Source: Paracamarosporium sp. OC-R06-R3
Lineage: Eukaryota > Ascomycota > Dothideomycetes > Pleosporales > Didymosphaeriaceae
Assembly: GCA_019828545.1 (NCBI GenBank)
Contig: JACVRA010000150.1
Coordinates: 286,154 to 350,153 of the forward strand
Reading direction: 5' to 3'
DNA: 64,000 bases
The notes beneath the pieces are model-generated. The model saw only the letters and a list, made by a program, of their open reading frames with translations, had not been told where the DNA came from and made no database searches. This document shows, one piece after another, positions 35,127-46,894 of the stretch. Numbering within the stretch: position 1 is the first letter of the stretch; the number at the start of each line of letters is the position of its first letter. The position numbers were made by a program, and so were the translations under genes.

Positions 35127-36774
35127 GACTTTGTATTTGGAACAAGGCGAGGAGGAGAATTGAATGAACACACAATGGTCAGGCTAGGGTGGGAGGTAAT
35201 TAATACGTGTTGCTGGTGGCTTCTCAAGCGGGACTAGTGCAAGGCTAGAAGGCAATATGGATTGGGGCTAAAACAAGAGGGGGTGTAAGCAAGGCTGAGG
35301 CATAAGCATTTATATAGCATTAGCACCGAAATGGTTAGAGCTCCTTTCTCCTCATGGTAGAATGAAGAAAATCGAGTTTCTTCAAGTCAATATTAAGATC
35401 AAGAGTTAAATGGGAGCTTTCCATGAAGCAAATTCGATGAATGTTCGGAGCTTGTGGCTTTTAATCAGCGAATGGGCTTAATCGTGGCCTAGGGAAACAT
35501 CTACCAAACAGGTAGTGGCTCACTGTGCTAGCGACGCTGTAGAGTTTTGCGATTCCCGGCTGACCAAGGAAAGCTGGGGGCGAATAAGAGGAACAGCAAG
35601 GAGCGTAAATTGGGCTTCTAGGAAGACGAACACATAATTTCTGGTACTTGGTTTATTCGGGAAATGTAAAACTCTATTATATATACTTGTTCCTGTCACA
35701 GTCCTTTTCAATATTCATCGTCTCGATATCGAATGGTATTCGAAGAAAACATGACCGCAAATGCAACATCGTGGCGTTCAACAATACCACGTAATTGGCG
35801 AGCTTCTGAACGACGCATCGGTTTACATCCATGACGTGCGCCCAAGTTAGCTGACACTCCACCAACCCAATTCTACAAGATGGTCCGTGGGCGCATCAGC
35901 TCAAAAGGTGTTCTAGAAGATGGCGATGTACAGGGTATATCAATAAGCGAATATAGGCGCAAGATTGTATCATTAGAGAGTGCTATGAACAAAGGCTGTC
36001 TCCCCGAGGATAGAATATGAACGTGTATTTGATGGAAGGTATAAGGCATGAGTTGACCTAACAGATATAAGCAGGGACTAGTAACAGGTACAAATGACCG
36101 GGGGGGACACTAGGCAGGTTTGGTTAAGCTCTTTCTGAAGAGTTTAATGATTCTAAGGTTAAAACCACGAGGGCTTAGTGTGTTCAACTATACACAAAAC
36201 TGAGACGTCATGGTCCTATCGATGATAAGATATATGTTTTGTTCAGTGTATATTATTACATCAGCATCGCAGACAATATCTTCCAGCTACCCGCTAGTAT
36301 AGGCAGTGTATCGCTCTCAACTATGATCACGGATAAAACTCTTGTGTGTCATTGTCGGGCTTACAATGGCTAGAATTTGGAGTCTAGACCTGTATGCCTC
36401 TTGTGACCGGCACCAAGTCAGCTTCCACCCGACAATACTCAGACGGCCGGATAGCCAAACATTCACCCGACGTGCGTCTCGGCAGATGCGTTATGCATTC
36501 TCCCTCGGCTGAAAGCCAATAATTGGTACCAATATAAACAGACAAAGAATGAGGTGGAGCCAATGGTGATCATGCATGCTACCCCGCACCATAATCCGAG
36601 CGCTAATTCACCCCAAACGTCAGCCGAGCACCAAGCTGCTGGAGACTGCTTGCATGCGGCAGGTTGGGCTTTCGGTCAACCATAAAAGATATGCGTTGCA
36701 CTCCCGTGCGTCGTTACCTCGCCTCCTACTTGAGCGAGATCGCGTGCACCAAAGGAGCATTGTAAACGAATAAC
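35127..36774. other. Intergenic region, 1.6 kb, between divergent genes
   Basis: No gene is seen. The left part is the cupin gene's promoter. The right part is the promoter of the MFS permease and includes CCAAT and TATA-type elements near 36516-36540. Confidence 0.5.
36516..36540 (+). promoter_or_regulatory. CCAAT/ATTGG palindrome, second CCAAT box and TATAAA
   Basis: CCAATAATTGG is a perfect palindrome at 36516-36526. It is followed by a second CCAAT at 36529-36533 and TATAAA at 36533-36538. They lie about 240 bp before the start of the MFS permease at 36775, a plausible core promoter with a binding site for the CCAAT-binding Hap complex. Function is inferred from motifs only. Confidence 0.5.
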
Positions 36775-38484
36775 ATGGCGACCACGACGGACAACATGAA
36801 AACTGGGACTGAAAAGGAAGAACGAAAGGGTTTGAACATAGGAGACGAGAAATCCGGATCGGACAATGAGCTCGAGGCAAATGCAATTGACTTCGATGGC
36901 AAAGAAGCCCGAAGGATACTGTCGAAGGTAGACTATAGGCTAGTCCCAGTCTTATCGCTCCTATATCTGGTCGCATTCATCGACAGAAGTAATAGTAAGG
37001 CATCGCTGCGCAACCTGATCATAATCTCCGACCAAGCTGACGATGTATAGTCGGAAATGCGAAAGTCGCAGGGTTGACGACCGATTTGAATATGCATGGT
37101 TTACAGTATAACACTGCAGTCACTCTTTTCTTTGTACCCTATACTCTACTCGAAGTTCCGAGCAATATCGTACTCAAGATGATGCGACCAAGCGTATGGA
37201 TCGCCATCTTGATGTTCTTTTGGGGTCTTGTCATGACGCTGATGGGCTTGACAAACAGCTACGGGGGTCTTCTAGCTGGACGATTTTTCCTAGGTGTCAC
37301 TGAGGTATGTTATTTGTCGAGTTGTTGTATAAAGCCATGCCGCGCGCTGACCAAATTTCTAGTCTGGCTTCTTTCCGGCCGCTACTTTCCTTTTGACGCT
37401 CTGGTACCGCCGATACGAAGTTCAGCGTCGAATGGCTGTTTTTTACATTGCTGCGTCATTGTCTGGTGCATTTTCTGGTCTGCTCGCATTTGCCATCCAG
37501 AAACTTGACGGTCGATCTGGCCTTGAGGGTTGGCAGTGGATCTTCATAATTGAAGGCCTCGTCCCTGTTGCATTGGCACTAGTGATCTGGAAGGTCCTTC
37601 CAGACTCACCTGAAACGGCGAGCTTTCTCACTCAGACCGAGCGCGAATTCCTAGTGCGAAGGCTGGCGGAAGAAACAGGAAGTGGCCATGGAAGGGTTAC
37701 AAACCAAGATAAGATGGGCAAACAATTTGTTATTGCAGGACTCTCGGACTGGAAAGTCTGGGCGGCGGTTATCATCTTCTGGGGAAATACAGTAGGTGTA
37801 TATGGGTATGTTGTATTCCCCTACCAATGCTATTTGGAATGGTGCAACTGACGCAGCAATAGCTTCACAGCAACTGTTCCCACTGTGATTAATCAACTCG
37901 GCTACTCAGCAGCAAATGCGCAACTTCTTACGATTCCCATCTACGTCTTCGCTTCGATCATGACCATCATTTTCGCCTGGTGGTCCGACCACATTCAGAC
38001 GCGTTCCCCCTTTATCATCGCTGGTTTCGCAATTGCAGCCTGCGGATTCATAGCTCAGCTGGCAATTCCACATCCGAAGTATCCTGGTCTGACGTACGGC
38101 TTCCTTTTTCCTGTTGCTGGTGGACTATACTGCCCTTTTATCATCCTCGTGTCGTGGATTGCAAATTCACTCGCCCCGTCAAGCAAGCGAGCGGTTGGCA
38201 TGGCGTTGTTGATCAGTGTAGGAAACATGGGTGGTATCATGGGGAGCAACATTTATCTTGATCGGGAGAAGCCGAAGTATAAGACGGGTTTCGGTGTATC
38301 CCTTGCTATGTGCTGTGCGTCGGTTGTCATGACTTTTGTGGTGAGGTGGGCATATCAGAGAGAAAACGCCAAGCGAGAGGCACTGTTGAGGGAGCACGGC
38401 GAAGCGGAGATCCGGGCGCGATATTCGGACCAAGAAATGCTGGAATTGGGTGACAGAAGTCCCTTCTTCAAATACACACTATGA
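36775..38484 (+). CDS. MFS permease, anion:cation symporter family (Dal5/Tna1-like)
   Basis: Four exons, 36775-36994, 37051-37304, 37363-37805 and 37863-38484, give 512 residues. The membrane part opens with KVDYRLVPVLSLLYLVAFIDRSNIGNAK, split at codon Ile by intron 1; this is the family signature (long phrase given only to locate it: residues about 51-78). Further motifs: VPYTLLEVPSNIVLK, GRFFLGVTESGFFPA, LWYRRYEVQRRMAVFY, LEGWQWIFIIEGL. Relatives carry allantoate, nicotinate, biotin, pantothenate or other organic anions with protons across the plasma membrane. Twelve helices are expected, with acidic/basic tails. Nothing next to it reveals the substrate. Confidence 0.9.
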
Positions 38485-39528
38485 GCTTTTGGGTAGAAAA
38501 TATCCCCAAAACGATAGGATCATAGATAAGAAATCGATGACGTGAAAGTTTTGAGAGTTCTACCACCGGTTCGTTCGTGCAAGATGCCTCATCCGTGGTA
38601 AACCACCGGACCTGACGAAGCTGTACGAACCGGAAAACTGCAACGAAGTACTAGTATGGTGTGGCCATTATAATATTCGCAGGCGTTGTAGGGTGCCAAC
38701 ATTGGTCAGGAGATGGTAAAGATTTTGTTAGCATTCGAATTTCAACCTAACTCACGTGATCGCACAGCTTCCACCATAGTCTAATTTCTGCGGTGAGAGA
38801 ACACGAGAAGGATCAGCATTGCCTCGGCCGGTCGAGAATCTCATGCGCCCGTGTTTCTCGTGTTGCTCGCTTTCGTGCCTCTATCGGGCGCTCGCGTTGT
38901 GGGTCACCTCACGCTAAGGATCTTGTATTACCGTGTTGTATCATGTGTAGTTGTGCCACAGACGGTACGCTTCGAGAGGAATGAGTTTTGGCGGACACCG
39001 CCAGGTGGTCTTCAAGCTCGTTACTCGGAGCTTCAACAATGGATGAGACCGCGCCGCAAGTCCGTAGCAGCCCCTTTTGTGAGTCACTTATGCATCACGA
39101 CCAGGCTGCAACCGTCGCGCTGGACAATCGCGTAGCCGCACAAACGGCCTAACGCATTCACCCCTGAAGGCCGCCAAGAGATTGCCTTCTCTCAATACGA
39201 GTTTGCAGCCTTAAAAATAGCACGGGCCACCGCTATATGAGGCTAGACGATTCAGGGTAGCCCAATTAGCTGGCGGCGAGGCTGCGCGGGAGATTTGCAA
39301 TTGGCCAGTGCGGCGCGATGCCGAGCAAGCGACAACGAAAAGTTCGAGGGGTGATCCAAGAGCCGGTGAGGGCGTTGGCGGCCGTCGAGGAAGGACTGGT
39401 GGTGGAATGACTGTGTAGCGGCGCGGTTATAACCACAACGGAGCCGTGCGAGGCGAGACCAGCAGCCTGAGACTCTTCGCACCTTGAGAAACGCACCTTT
39501 GCGACTGCGCTCGCACCAAGACCAGACG
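38485..39528. other. Intergenic region, 1.0 kb
   Basis: This holds the 3' flank of the MFS permease and the promoter of the Pro-rich membrane-protein gene. An inverted repeat lies at 38566-38633. I see no gene; frames in the interval have no domains. Confidence 0.5.
38566..38633. repeat. Inverted repeat with 9-bp arms downstream of the MFS permease
   Basis: CCGGTTCGT at 38566-38574 is exactly complementary to ACGAACCGG at 38625-38633. An inner hairpin GTGGT-AA-ACCAC lies near 38595. It begins 82 bp after the permease stop, so a role in 3'-end formation is possible but not shown. Confidence 0.55.
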
Positions 39529-41058
39529 ATGGCGACACCATCTATGCGTAAGACCTCCTGGCTCGCTCTTCTCGCCGGCGTGACTACCGTTGCTGCACAG
39601 TCTTCGTTCTGGACCTACACTTCCCGCTTCCAGGATTGCTACTACACCTACAGTGGAGTCTACACGACGTACAGTTCTTTGTCGTCGTGTGAGATCAAGA
39701 GTACTGTGACCCCAACTGTGTCGCCTTACGAGACTGCTTCCGAGACAGATGACTACTACGCACCGACTGATGTCCAACTCTTTTCTGCATGGTACACGTC
39801 AGGCGCTGTTGCCGAATCAGACCTGGAGTCAACATATAGATACGACCCGGATGCGACCACCACAACCGAGAGGACGACCGACACCTATCATGCATTCTCT
39901 ATGCAAGTCACGTATACGGCGCCTTCCGATTGCCCCACACCTTTCACCTTTACGACCAATGCATCCGTAAACGTCCCATCTCAGGTCATCAACCAAGTCA
40001 CGCCTTACGCAGTAGTAACATCGGTCCCTACACCAACCCGTCGTGCAACATACATCTATGAGACTTGGTATCTTTCCGACGGCCAAGCACCTTTCACAAG
40101 TGAGGATGACTACTATTACACGGCCTATATTGAGGAGTGTAGTACACCGTACCATTACGCCTCGGGGACAGACTCTTACTCCTACTTATACCCTTCGGAA
40201 ACTGGGTCCAGCAGCGGCGGTCGAAGCGGATCCAGTGGAGACTACGATGGGTGGGAAGTCTGTTCTTGGTACTCCGGATGCACGAGTCTTAAGACATGGG
40301 TCATCATCATTGCAGCATTGATTCCCAGCCTCTTCGTTCTAGGGTTTTTCGAGAGCTACTTTTGGTTCCGCAGACTCATGCTAGGAAAGGGATGCCTGCG
40401 CTTTGGCACTATATCCTGGATCTGCATCTCGCTCTGGGTAGCGTGCTTCACCAGATCCCAAAGCCGACGCAGTCCAGATGACCAGAAGCTGCTGAGGGAA
40501 AAATGGAAGCAGACAAGCTTCGGCACGGCGATAAAGCTTTGGTTCAAGTGGGGTTTCAGACATCGGTATCCCGTACCTCTACTTGGCCAGTACTCCCGCA
40601 ACACCGTTGGCATCGTACCTGAAGGACAACCACTTCCCGCTCCCGGCATGGTGCAGACGAATGGAACCTACCCAGGAGGGCCTCCACCGCCACCTGGTGC
40701 TTTCATTCCTAATGGTCAAGGCCAAGCTTATTATCCTCCTCCCCAGGGCTGGGCGCCTGCACCCAACGGCCAAGGCTACCCAATGCCTCCTCCAGGACAA
40801 GCATACATGCCTGGACCAAACGGTGTAGTTCAATACTACGGCGAGCAGACAAAGGATGCACCGAGCATCACAACCACACCCGTGTCTCCTGTAAATGGTG
40901 CGCCCCAGCCCGTACCTTCGCCAGTCTCGCAAACAGTCTCGCCGCAGCCGACTAATGTCGTCGAAGCCCCAACTCCTACTCAAGATCCTGCCCATACTAC
41001 CACGTCGCAAGCGCAACCACCAGCACAATTACCTACCCAGAGAGACAACACCACATAG
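39529..41058 (+). CDS. Secreted/membrane protein with Thr/Tyr-rich ectodomain and Pro/Gly/Tyr-rich tail
   Basis: The protein has 509 residues and no intron from the Met at 39529 (MATPSMRKTSW..), whose signal peptide ends near VTTVAA. A Met at 39484 would add 15 residues and is less likely. An ectodomain of about 230 residues is rich in Thr, Ser, Tyr and paired Cys (RFQDCYYTYSGVYTTYSSL). A hydrophobic helix follows (TWVIIIAALIPSLFVLGFF), then a second hydrophobic stretch (FGTISWICISLWVACF). The cytosolic tail has a basic region and then about 150 residues rich in Pro, Gly, Gln and Tyr (PPPQGWAPAPNGQGYPMPPP). The design resembles fungal surface sensors or membrane-tethered wall proteins; I do not recognise the family. 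The Pro-rich tail could bind WW or SH3 domains. Confidence 0.82.
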   Translation: MATPSMRKTSWLALLAGVTTVAAQSSFWTYTSRFQDCYYTYSGVYTTYSSLSSCEIKSTVTPTVSPYETASETDDYYAPTDVQLFSAWYTSGAVAESDLESTYRYDPDATTTTERTTDTYHAFSMQVTYTAPSDCPTPFTFTTNASVNVPSQVINQVTPYAVVTSVPTPTRRATYIYETWYLSDGQAPFTSEDDYYYTAYIEECSTPYHYASGTDSYSYLYPSETGSSSGGRSGSSGDYDGWEVCSWYSGCTSLKTWVIIIAALIPSLFVLGFFESYFWFRRLMLGKGCLRFGTISWICISLWVACFTRSQSRRSPDDQKLLREKWKQTSFGTAIKLWFKWGFRHRYPVPLLGQYSRNTVGIVPEGQPLPAPGMVQTNGTYPGGPPPPPGAFIPNGQGQAYYPPPQGWAPAPNGQGYPMPPPGQAYMPGPNGVVQYYGEQTKDAPSITTTPVSPVNGAPQPVPSPVSQTVSPQPTNVVEAPTPTQDPAHTTTSQAQPPAQLPTQRDNTT

Positions 41059-42351
41059 GCCGACATACACTAATTTTTTAATGCTAATGGCGATTTGATG
41101 GGTCAACAGCGGTGTTCCCTTGGCTTGAAGCATTTGCTCGTCACGCGAGAGATTTTCCTAATTTTAGTTGTTTGCATGGATGATATCCCCAGGAGAGATA
41201 AACAGATATTTTGTGTCTAGACAACAATTACCTATATACCCTGCCAACTTTATACGTCAATACAGTAAATCAAGTTCTGTCGCTTGTCGCGCGCGCTGAG
41301 TTTCTAATGGTTTCAATCAAGGTTTGGCTTGCTCTACGCCACACTGTAAACCTAAGCCTTAGATCCTTTCCTTCCATAGTTGCTTACGTAGATTGCCCCC
41401 ATGTCAATTGCTATAAGTTGCTCCGTGAGCTAGAAACTCCCAGGATGTTGCAAAATCAAGTCTATCGATGGTGTGTAATCAATGATTTGAATGCTCGAGT
41501 TGCACCACACATCCCCTGTAGTAGTCTATTCGATTTTTTAACCACATGGAACTAAATATAAGGTTGCTGGGAGAGGCGGATGGGCTTACGCGAGCAGAGA
41601 TCTTGCCACTTGTGCTACGGATACACATGCGATACTTGGCGCTGCGGCCTGTTTGAATATGCATGCGTCTTCTATGCGTGACCGCCTGTCGCGATGCTTG
41701 GCTTCTCTCATTGTAGCGGACAGCTAGATTAGCCATTTGCTCTTTTCAGGAGAAGAGCACATCAAGGTCTAGGCTCTCGAAAACTCCTACACGCGCAACC
41801 CCAGCAAGCGCTGATGGACGTTTGTCGGAACTCCAGAGGCTTAAACATTGCTAGGACTAGACTGAGCCTCCACGCATGGTGCATCTCCAGATGGAAGCTT
41901 GCCAGCCTCTGCGTTTTACATGTGACAGGGAACAACTGTGCCGACGACGCCTCAAAGGATGACCTCCTAAGCGTCTACCTCTAGACAGAATTTGAAGCTA
42001 CTAAGCTCCGTTTGGGGAATTCTGGCGTGGCATTGTAGCTTCCTTCCAACATTCGCCACCTTGGGAACCCGATTGGGAAATCTACGGGGAAACCTTTCGG
42101 TTTCCCCAGGAAAACCAAGATCTGGGGTAAACCACCTGTGCATATTGCCCGCATGACCAATCGAAGATGACCCACTATACTTCCTACATCATTGGCGGGA
42201 ACTGGAACTACTTGTCCTTGGTCTCACTTGGGCACATTATTTCTATCACTCCGCTACTCCTTGCATTTGAGGTTTACTTCAACCACTCCGGACTACAAAC
42301 TCTGTACCCCAAGAAATAGCATCGCTGATACCTTTGCACGACTAGTTCACA
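41059..42351. other. Intergenic region, 1.3 kb
   Basis: No gene is recognised. The left half is the 3' flank of the Pro-rich membrane protein, and the right half the promoter of the next MFS permease, including a perfect hairpin at 42086-42107. Open frames at 41211-41555 and 41479-41736 have no domain. Confidence 0.5.
42086..42107. repeat. Perfect hairpin, 9-bp arms, 4-base loop
   Basis: GGGGAAACC is followed by a TTTC loop and GGTTTCCCC, an exact inverted repeat about 245 bp before the start of the MFS permease at 42352. It could be a dimer-binding operator or a cruciform. A nearby imperfect copy (TTGGGAAA, GGAAAACC) suggests local sequence echoing. Confidence 0.7.
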
Positions 42352-43958
42352 ATGCCCGTCGATCATAAAGAGGACATACTCTCCAATCACGAGTTCACGG
42401 AAGACATTGCCCCTGAATGCAATTCAGAAGCAGACATCGATCATGCTATGCCCGAAGTTCTGCGAGGGTTGACGCCTGAGGCTTACAAAAAGGCCGGAAT
42501 CAAAGCGACAATGAAAATGGATATCATCATTCTTCCTTGTCTCATGGTCATGTACATCCTTAACTATCTCGACCGGAATAACATTGCGACTGCGAAGCTG
42601 GCTGGTATCACTACGGACCTTCACATGAATGCGACTGAATACCAAAGCTGCATCTCCATTCTTTTTGTGGGTTACAGTATGTCTACAATGCCGATCTGAC
42701 AAGGAACAATTTCACTAATCCGGGCCACAGTAATTATGCAAATTCCTTCAAACATGGTACTGGGAAAAGTGAAGTGGCCAGGGGTTTATATTTGCGCTGC
42801 AATGGCGGTATGGGGAATAGTTTCAGCTGCGCAAACGGTTGTCCATGGCTTTGCGGGCCTGGCAGTCGCAAGATTTCTCATTGGATTTGTCGAAGCTGTC
42901 TTCTTCCCAGGGGCACTGTTCTACCTTTCCCTTTTCTACAACCGCAAACAGTACGCTTTCCGTGCAGCCCTTTTTTATTCTGGTTCACAGCTTGGAAACG
43001 CCTTCGGAGGCTTGCTAGCTATTGCGATCCTCGAGTTGGACGGGAAACATGGCATGGAAGGATGGAGATGGGCGAGTTATCTTGTGAGCGCCAATACCAC
43101 AAGTTCGCTGACTTGATACCGTCATAGCTCTTTCTTATTGAAGGTGTTGTCACGATTGGTGTAGCAATCGCTTTCGCCTTCGTTCTACCAAACTCCCCGG
43201 AGAACATACGCAGTCTGACTGAGGTGGAGCGAGCATGGGTACGCTGGAATTATGAGAGCGACCAGGGCCAGAAAGACAACCGATCGGAGATTTCAGCTCT
43301 CAAGGGACTATCCCTTGCGGTGCAGGATATCAAGACCTGGATCTTCCTGGCCACCGTGTATGCCATTTTCATCTCAGCTGGCGTCACTAACTTCTTCCCA
43401 CCAGTTGTCGCAACTCTAGGCTACACTCGGACTGTGACGCTTGCTCTAACGGTACCCCCATTTGTGCTTTGCTGTATCGTCATGTTGGTCGTTGGGTTCC
43501 ATTCAGACCATACGGGCGAGCGATATTGGCACATTGTGTTGCCATTGGCTGTCACTCTTGTCGCTAATATTATCGCAGTCTCGACGCTAAATACTGCTGC
43601 ACGATACACAGCCATGATGCTTATGCCTCCATCTTTCTACGCTGCATTTACTGTACTTCTGTCATGGATTACCGGAACACTAAACCAGCCAGTGGCTAAG
43701 CGGGCTTCTGCCATTGCGCTTATCATTTCGGTCTGCAATACCACAAATGTCTGGACTCCATACCTTTATTCTGGTGCACCTCGGTATTTCGTTGCTTTCA
43801 CGGTCAATCTTGTCGCTGTTGCGGTCGCCATTGCCTTAGCTACCGTCGCGCGGATTTATTTGAGGAAACAAAATTGGAAGCTGGAGAATAGAAAACCAAC
43901 GGGCAAGAGCGGTCCCACAGAAGCGCAAATCTCCAGCGGCTTCCGCTACCAATTGTAG
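42352..43958 (+). CDS. MFS permease, anion:cation symporter family (second copy, distinct)
   Basis: Three exons, 42352-42676, 42731-43083 and 43128-43958, give 502 residues. Motifs: ILPCLMVMYILNYLDRNNIA (helix 1 signature), QIPSNMVLGK, VARFLIGFVEAVFFPGALFY, GMEGWRW and FLIEGV. The donor of the last intron is ambiguous: GTGAGC at 43084 inserts Ala-Ser-Tyr-Leu between GWRW and LFLIEG, whereas a GC donor (GCGAGT at 43072) gives the usual GWRWLFLIEG and 498 residues. Both keep the frame. Substrate is unknown; relatives import organic anions, vitamins or amino-acid derivatives. It lies directly upstream of a Zn2Cys6 regulator on the same strand. Confidence 0.88.
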
Positions 43959-44255
43959 GCCGGATGGTGCTAAATGGACCGCCGATCCAAGAGATGATCA
44001 GCTTAGACAGAGTATACATGGCGTAGACTGGTTCTTTTCTAAAACATATATGCCCAATTGATAAGAGCGCGAGTGTTGTGCTTAAGGCGCTCGTGAAATC
44101 TGTATGCGCGATGCTTCGATATTTTGCTACGCTCTTGCCGGGACGTCGCTGCGTCTTACCCGCATCCCGCACGCTAAGTTAGGTACCTAGTCTGGGGTGA
44201 TGTTCCCCGGTTCTTAAACAAGTACGCACTCATCCCCGTCCATTGCCTTCCGAAA

Positions 44256-46321
44256 ATGTCTCCCCGGAACGCTGAAGATTGCTCTTCGCTCAGAATTGTC
44301 CCGTACAACGTCCCAAATCCGTCGAGTTCTCGAACTGCTGGAGTTAAAAAACGCAAACGAGCATTGACCAATCGCGACGAGACTAATGCATCATTGTCAA
44401 AGATACGAAATGCTTGCGTATCTTGTCGAGAGTATGTAGTATTGTACATGCCAACGTGGGTATTGATAATTGAGTCACCTTAGGAAGAAAACGCGGTGTT
44501 CAGGCCATGATCCTTGCATACGCTGTCAGCAACAAGGCCAGGCGTGTCATTATATGCCCACTACTGCATCGCCACGGCATTCAGAAAGGATCGCGAATCG
44601 TAACGATGTAACAATAATACCCTCGATTATATCTGCCTCGATTGAGGAAGATTTAGTCATAGTACCCTCAATTCCATCGAGCTCGCCTAGAGTTCCACCT
44701 GAAGATACGCCTGAGCAACATTTGCACGAAGACCAGTACGGGCATATTCATGGAGGTGCATCAGAGTTTGCCTTTCTCCATTACGCAAAACAAAAGCTTG
44801 CAAGCTTACCTTCGGTGTCAATTCTCTTCTCCGACTATCCTTTAGCTGGTTCAGGCACATTACCTCCAATTTTACCTCCAAAAGCGATCGCGGACGACAT
44901 TGTTCGTAATTACTTTGGATTTGGTCTGACTACATCGCGTTTTGTGCATGAGAAAAGCCTGATCGACCAATACGAGCGCTTGTATAGCAGCGACCAGGCG
45001 GATAAAATCAGTGACGACAATGCAGCGCTTGTATACATGGTCATGGGTTTGGGCTCTCATTATGCCAGGCATAGTAATGCCTTTTGTGGATATGCTTCAA
45101 GGTACGTGGAAACATATCGGCACATATGTCTTGAGGTGACGTTCTGACTGATATAGCGTCCGCTTCTATGACATGGCCGATCGACAGCTGCAGCATAAGA
45201 GTAGCGAGATCACCTTCGCTTCACTGCAGACAAGGCTTCTTGCGACTCATTATCTGCTGAACCATTCACGAATGCATGAGGCCTGGTCGTCGTTTGGGAT
45301 CGTAGTGCGACACGCTCAAGCACTAGGTCTGCACCGTCGATCTGCAATTCAAAGAGACAACTTTGTCGTTTTTGAGTATCGAAAACGATTATTTTGGACA
45401 ATATATATTAACGATCGAATACTGAGCAGCGTATTTGGACGTCCTTGTGCATTACATGACGATGATATCGACCAGGAGGAATGCGCCTTAGCCAATGATG
45501 AAGACATATCGGTGTCTGCTTGTCGCATCACAGAAAAAGGAGAATTTTGTTCGACTGCTGCTATGGTCCATTACGCTCGTATTGCGCAGATTCTCGGTCG
45601 GATCCTGCGAAAATTCTATAGTCCGGCGGCCAGGTCCATCAGTAATGCCAATCTGCATGCAGAAGCTGCAGAATTTGAACGGCAATTGACCCTCTGGCAA
45701 GACAGTCTTCCTCCGTATCTGGACTTCAAGTCACTCCCAGCATCGGCAATGACGATCGTGATCCAACGCCAGATGTGCACGCTAAAACTCGCCTTCGCAC
45801 ACACTAGCCTCCTTCTATATCGCCCGTTCATTATATACTCGATAGGTGCACATACCGAAAGACAATCAGGTTTGAAACACTGGATTAAGAAAAGCCACGA
45901 TAAATCCATCGAAGCCGCCAAAATGGTCGTGTCCGAGTGCCGCTATCTGTGTAGGCATGGCCTCTTTTCACGCGCGTTTTGGCTCGTCAACTACGTGCAA
46001 TTTGCGGCCATCGGCACACTGTTTACTTATTCTCATCTGTGGCCAGAGGTCATCAGTATCAGAGAAACTGCTGAAGAAGCGATGTCAGAGTTCCCAATTG
46101 GAGTAGAGGGCGATCCAGTCGGGCAGCGATATCTCGAGATATTGACAGAATTGAGAGAGATCACAACCCGACCCGATGCGAGAGGTCAATCGGCACCGTC
46201 ACTCGAGCAGGTCCCCATTATGGATGACTTTCAATTCGATTTTAATGGGCCATGGTCCAATCTTTTCTTCGATACAGCGAATACATATGGATACGAGCAC
46301 ACGTTCAATGACGTTGGGTAA
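44256..46321 (+). CDS. Zn2Cys6 transcription factor with fungal-specific regulatory domain
   Basis: Three exons, 44256-44431, 44484-45101 and 45157-46321, give 652 residues. The zinc cluster is CVSCREKKTRCSGHDPCIRC with a final Cys; the six ligands are Cys54, 57, 64, 70, 73 and 80 in the pattern C-x2-C-x6-C-x5-C-x2-C-x6-C. Intron 1 lies in the cluster between Arg and Glu/Lys, a common position. A basic stretch (GVKKRKRALTNR) precedes it. The fungal-specific middle domain is visible from about residue 210 (VYMVMGLGSHYARH..., AWSSFGIVVRHAQALGLHRR, YRKRLFWTIYINDRIL). Such proteins bind CGG triplets and usually control a local pathway, so the neighbouring permease and dioxygenase are candidate targets. 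Confidence 0.93.
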
Positions 46322-46894
46322 CGAAGCCGTAGTATTAGTGTTTTATCAGCTGTAGGAAGAATCAAAATTGGAGGCCATGGTATCTGGGCTCGCTGCACTT
46401 AACCACATCTCAAAGAACAAGTGATATGTCGTAACATTAGCTTGCGCACATTGAGGGTTGTCTTCGCTCCCCTTGCAGGACGAAAGTTTATCGACGATCA
46501 ATCAACCAGTTTAGCCCAACTGGATGGTATGGTAGTCCTGGAGCATAGTAGGATCTCGGGCGTGGAAACGCCTGTTCCGGCATGCGGAGATCTTGAGTTG
46601 TCGCATGGAGACGCTCTTCCCAAAGAGGCAATCGCGGTTCCCCGGAGCCTAAAAGGGAACGAGCACACTTCCCCGGAGCGCGTAGGTAGCGCCACCTCTA
46701 GATTCAATGTGCTCCGCATCGAAGCACAGCTCGGAAATAATTCCTGCTGCTCGCCTCTAAAGCCATATTAAGACGTCTTGAACGCTCTGGCAATTCTCAG
46801 TTTCCTTCTCTCTACTCAGCATACAAGCACGCCCTTACTCGAAACTTCATACCTCAACCATATAGTCTCATATTATACGACTTTATATTTCAAC
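46322..46894. other. Intergenic region, 0.6 kb
   Basis: This is the 3' flank of the regulator and promoter of the dioxygenase. The frame 46421-46771 shows no domain and is treated as chance. CCCCGG/CGGGG-type phrases occur (CCCCGGAGC at 46639 and CCCCGGAGCG at 46671), a repeated element that might be a regulator site. Confidence 0.45.

Noticed and set aside
34815..35237. 140-codon plus-strand frame
   Set aside because: Antisense shadow of the cupin gene; the cupin has metal motifs and a valid intron.
38566..38633. Inverted repeat as a transposon terminus
   Set aside because: Arms are only 9 bp, with no target-site duplication and no transposase nearby; kept only as a structural repeat.
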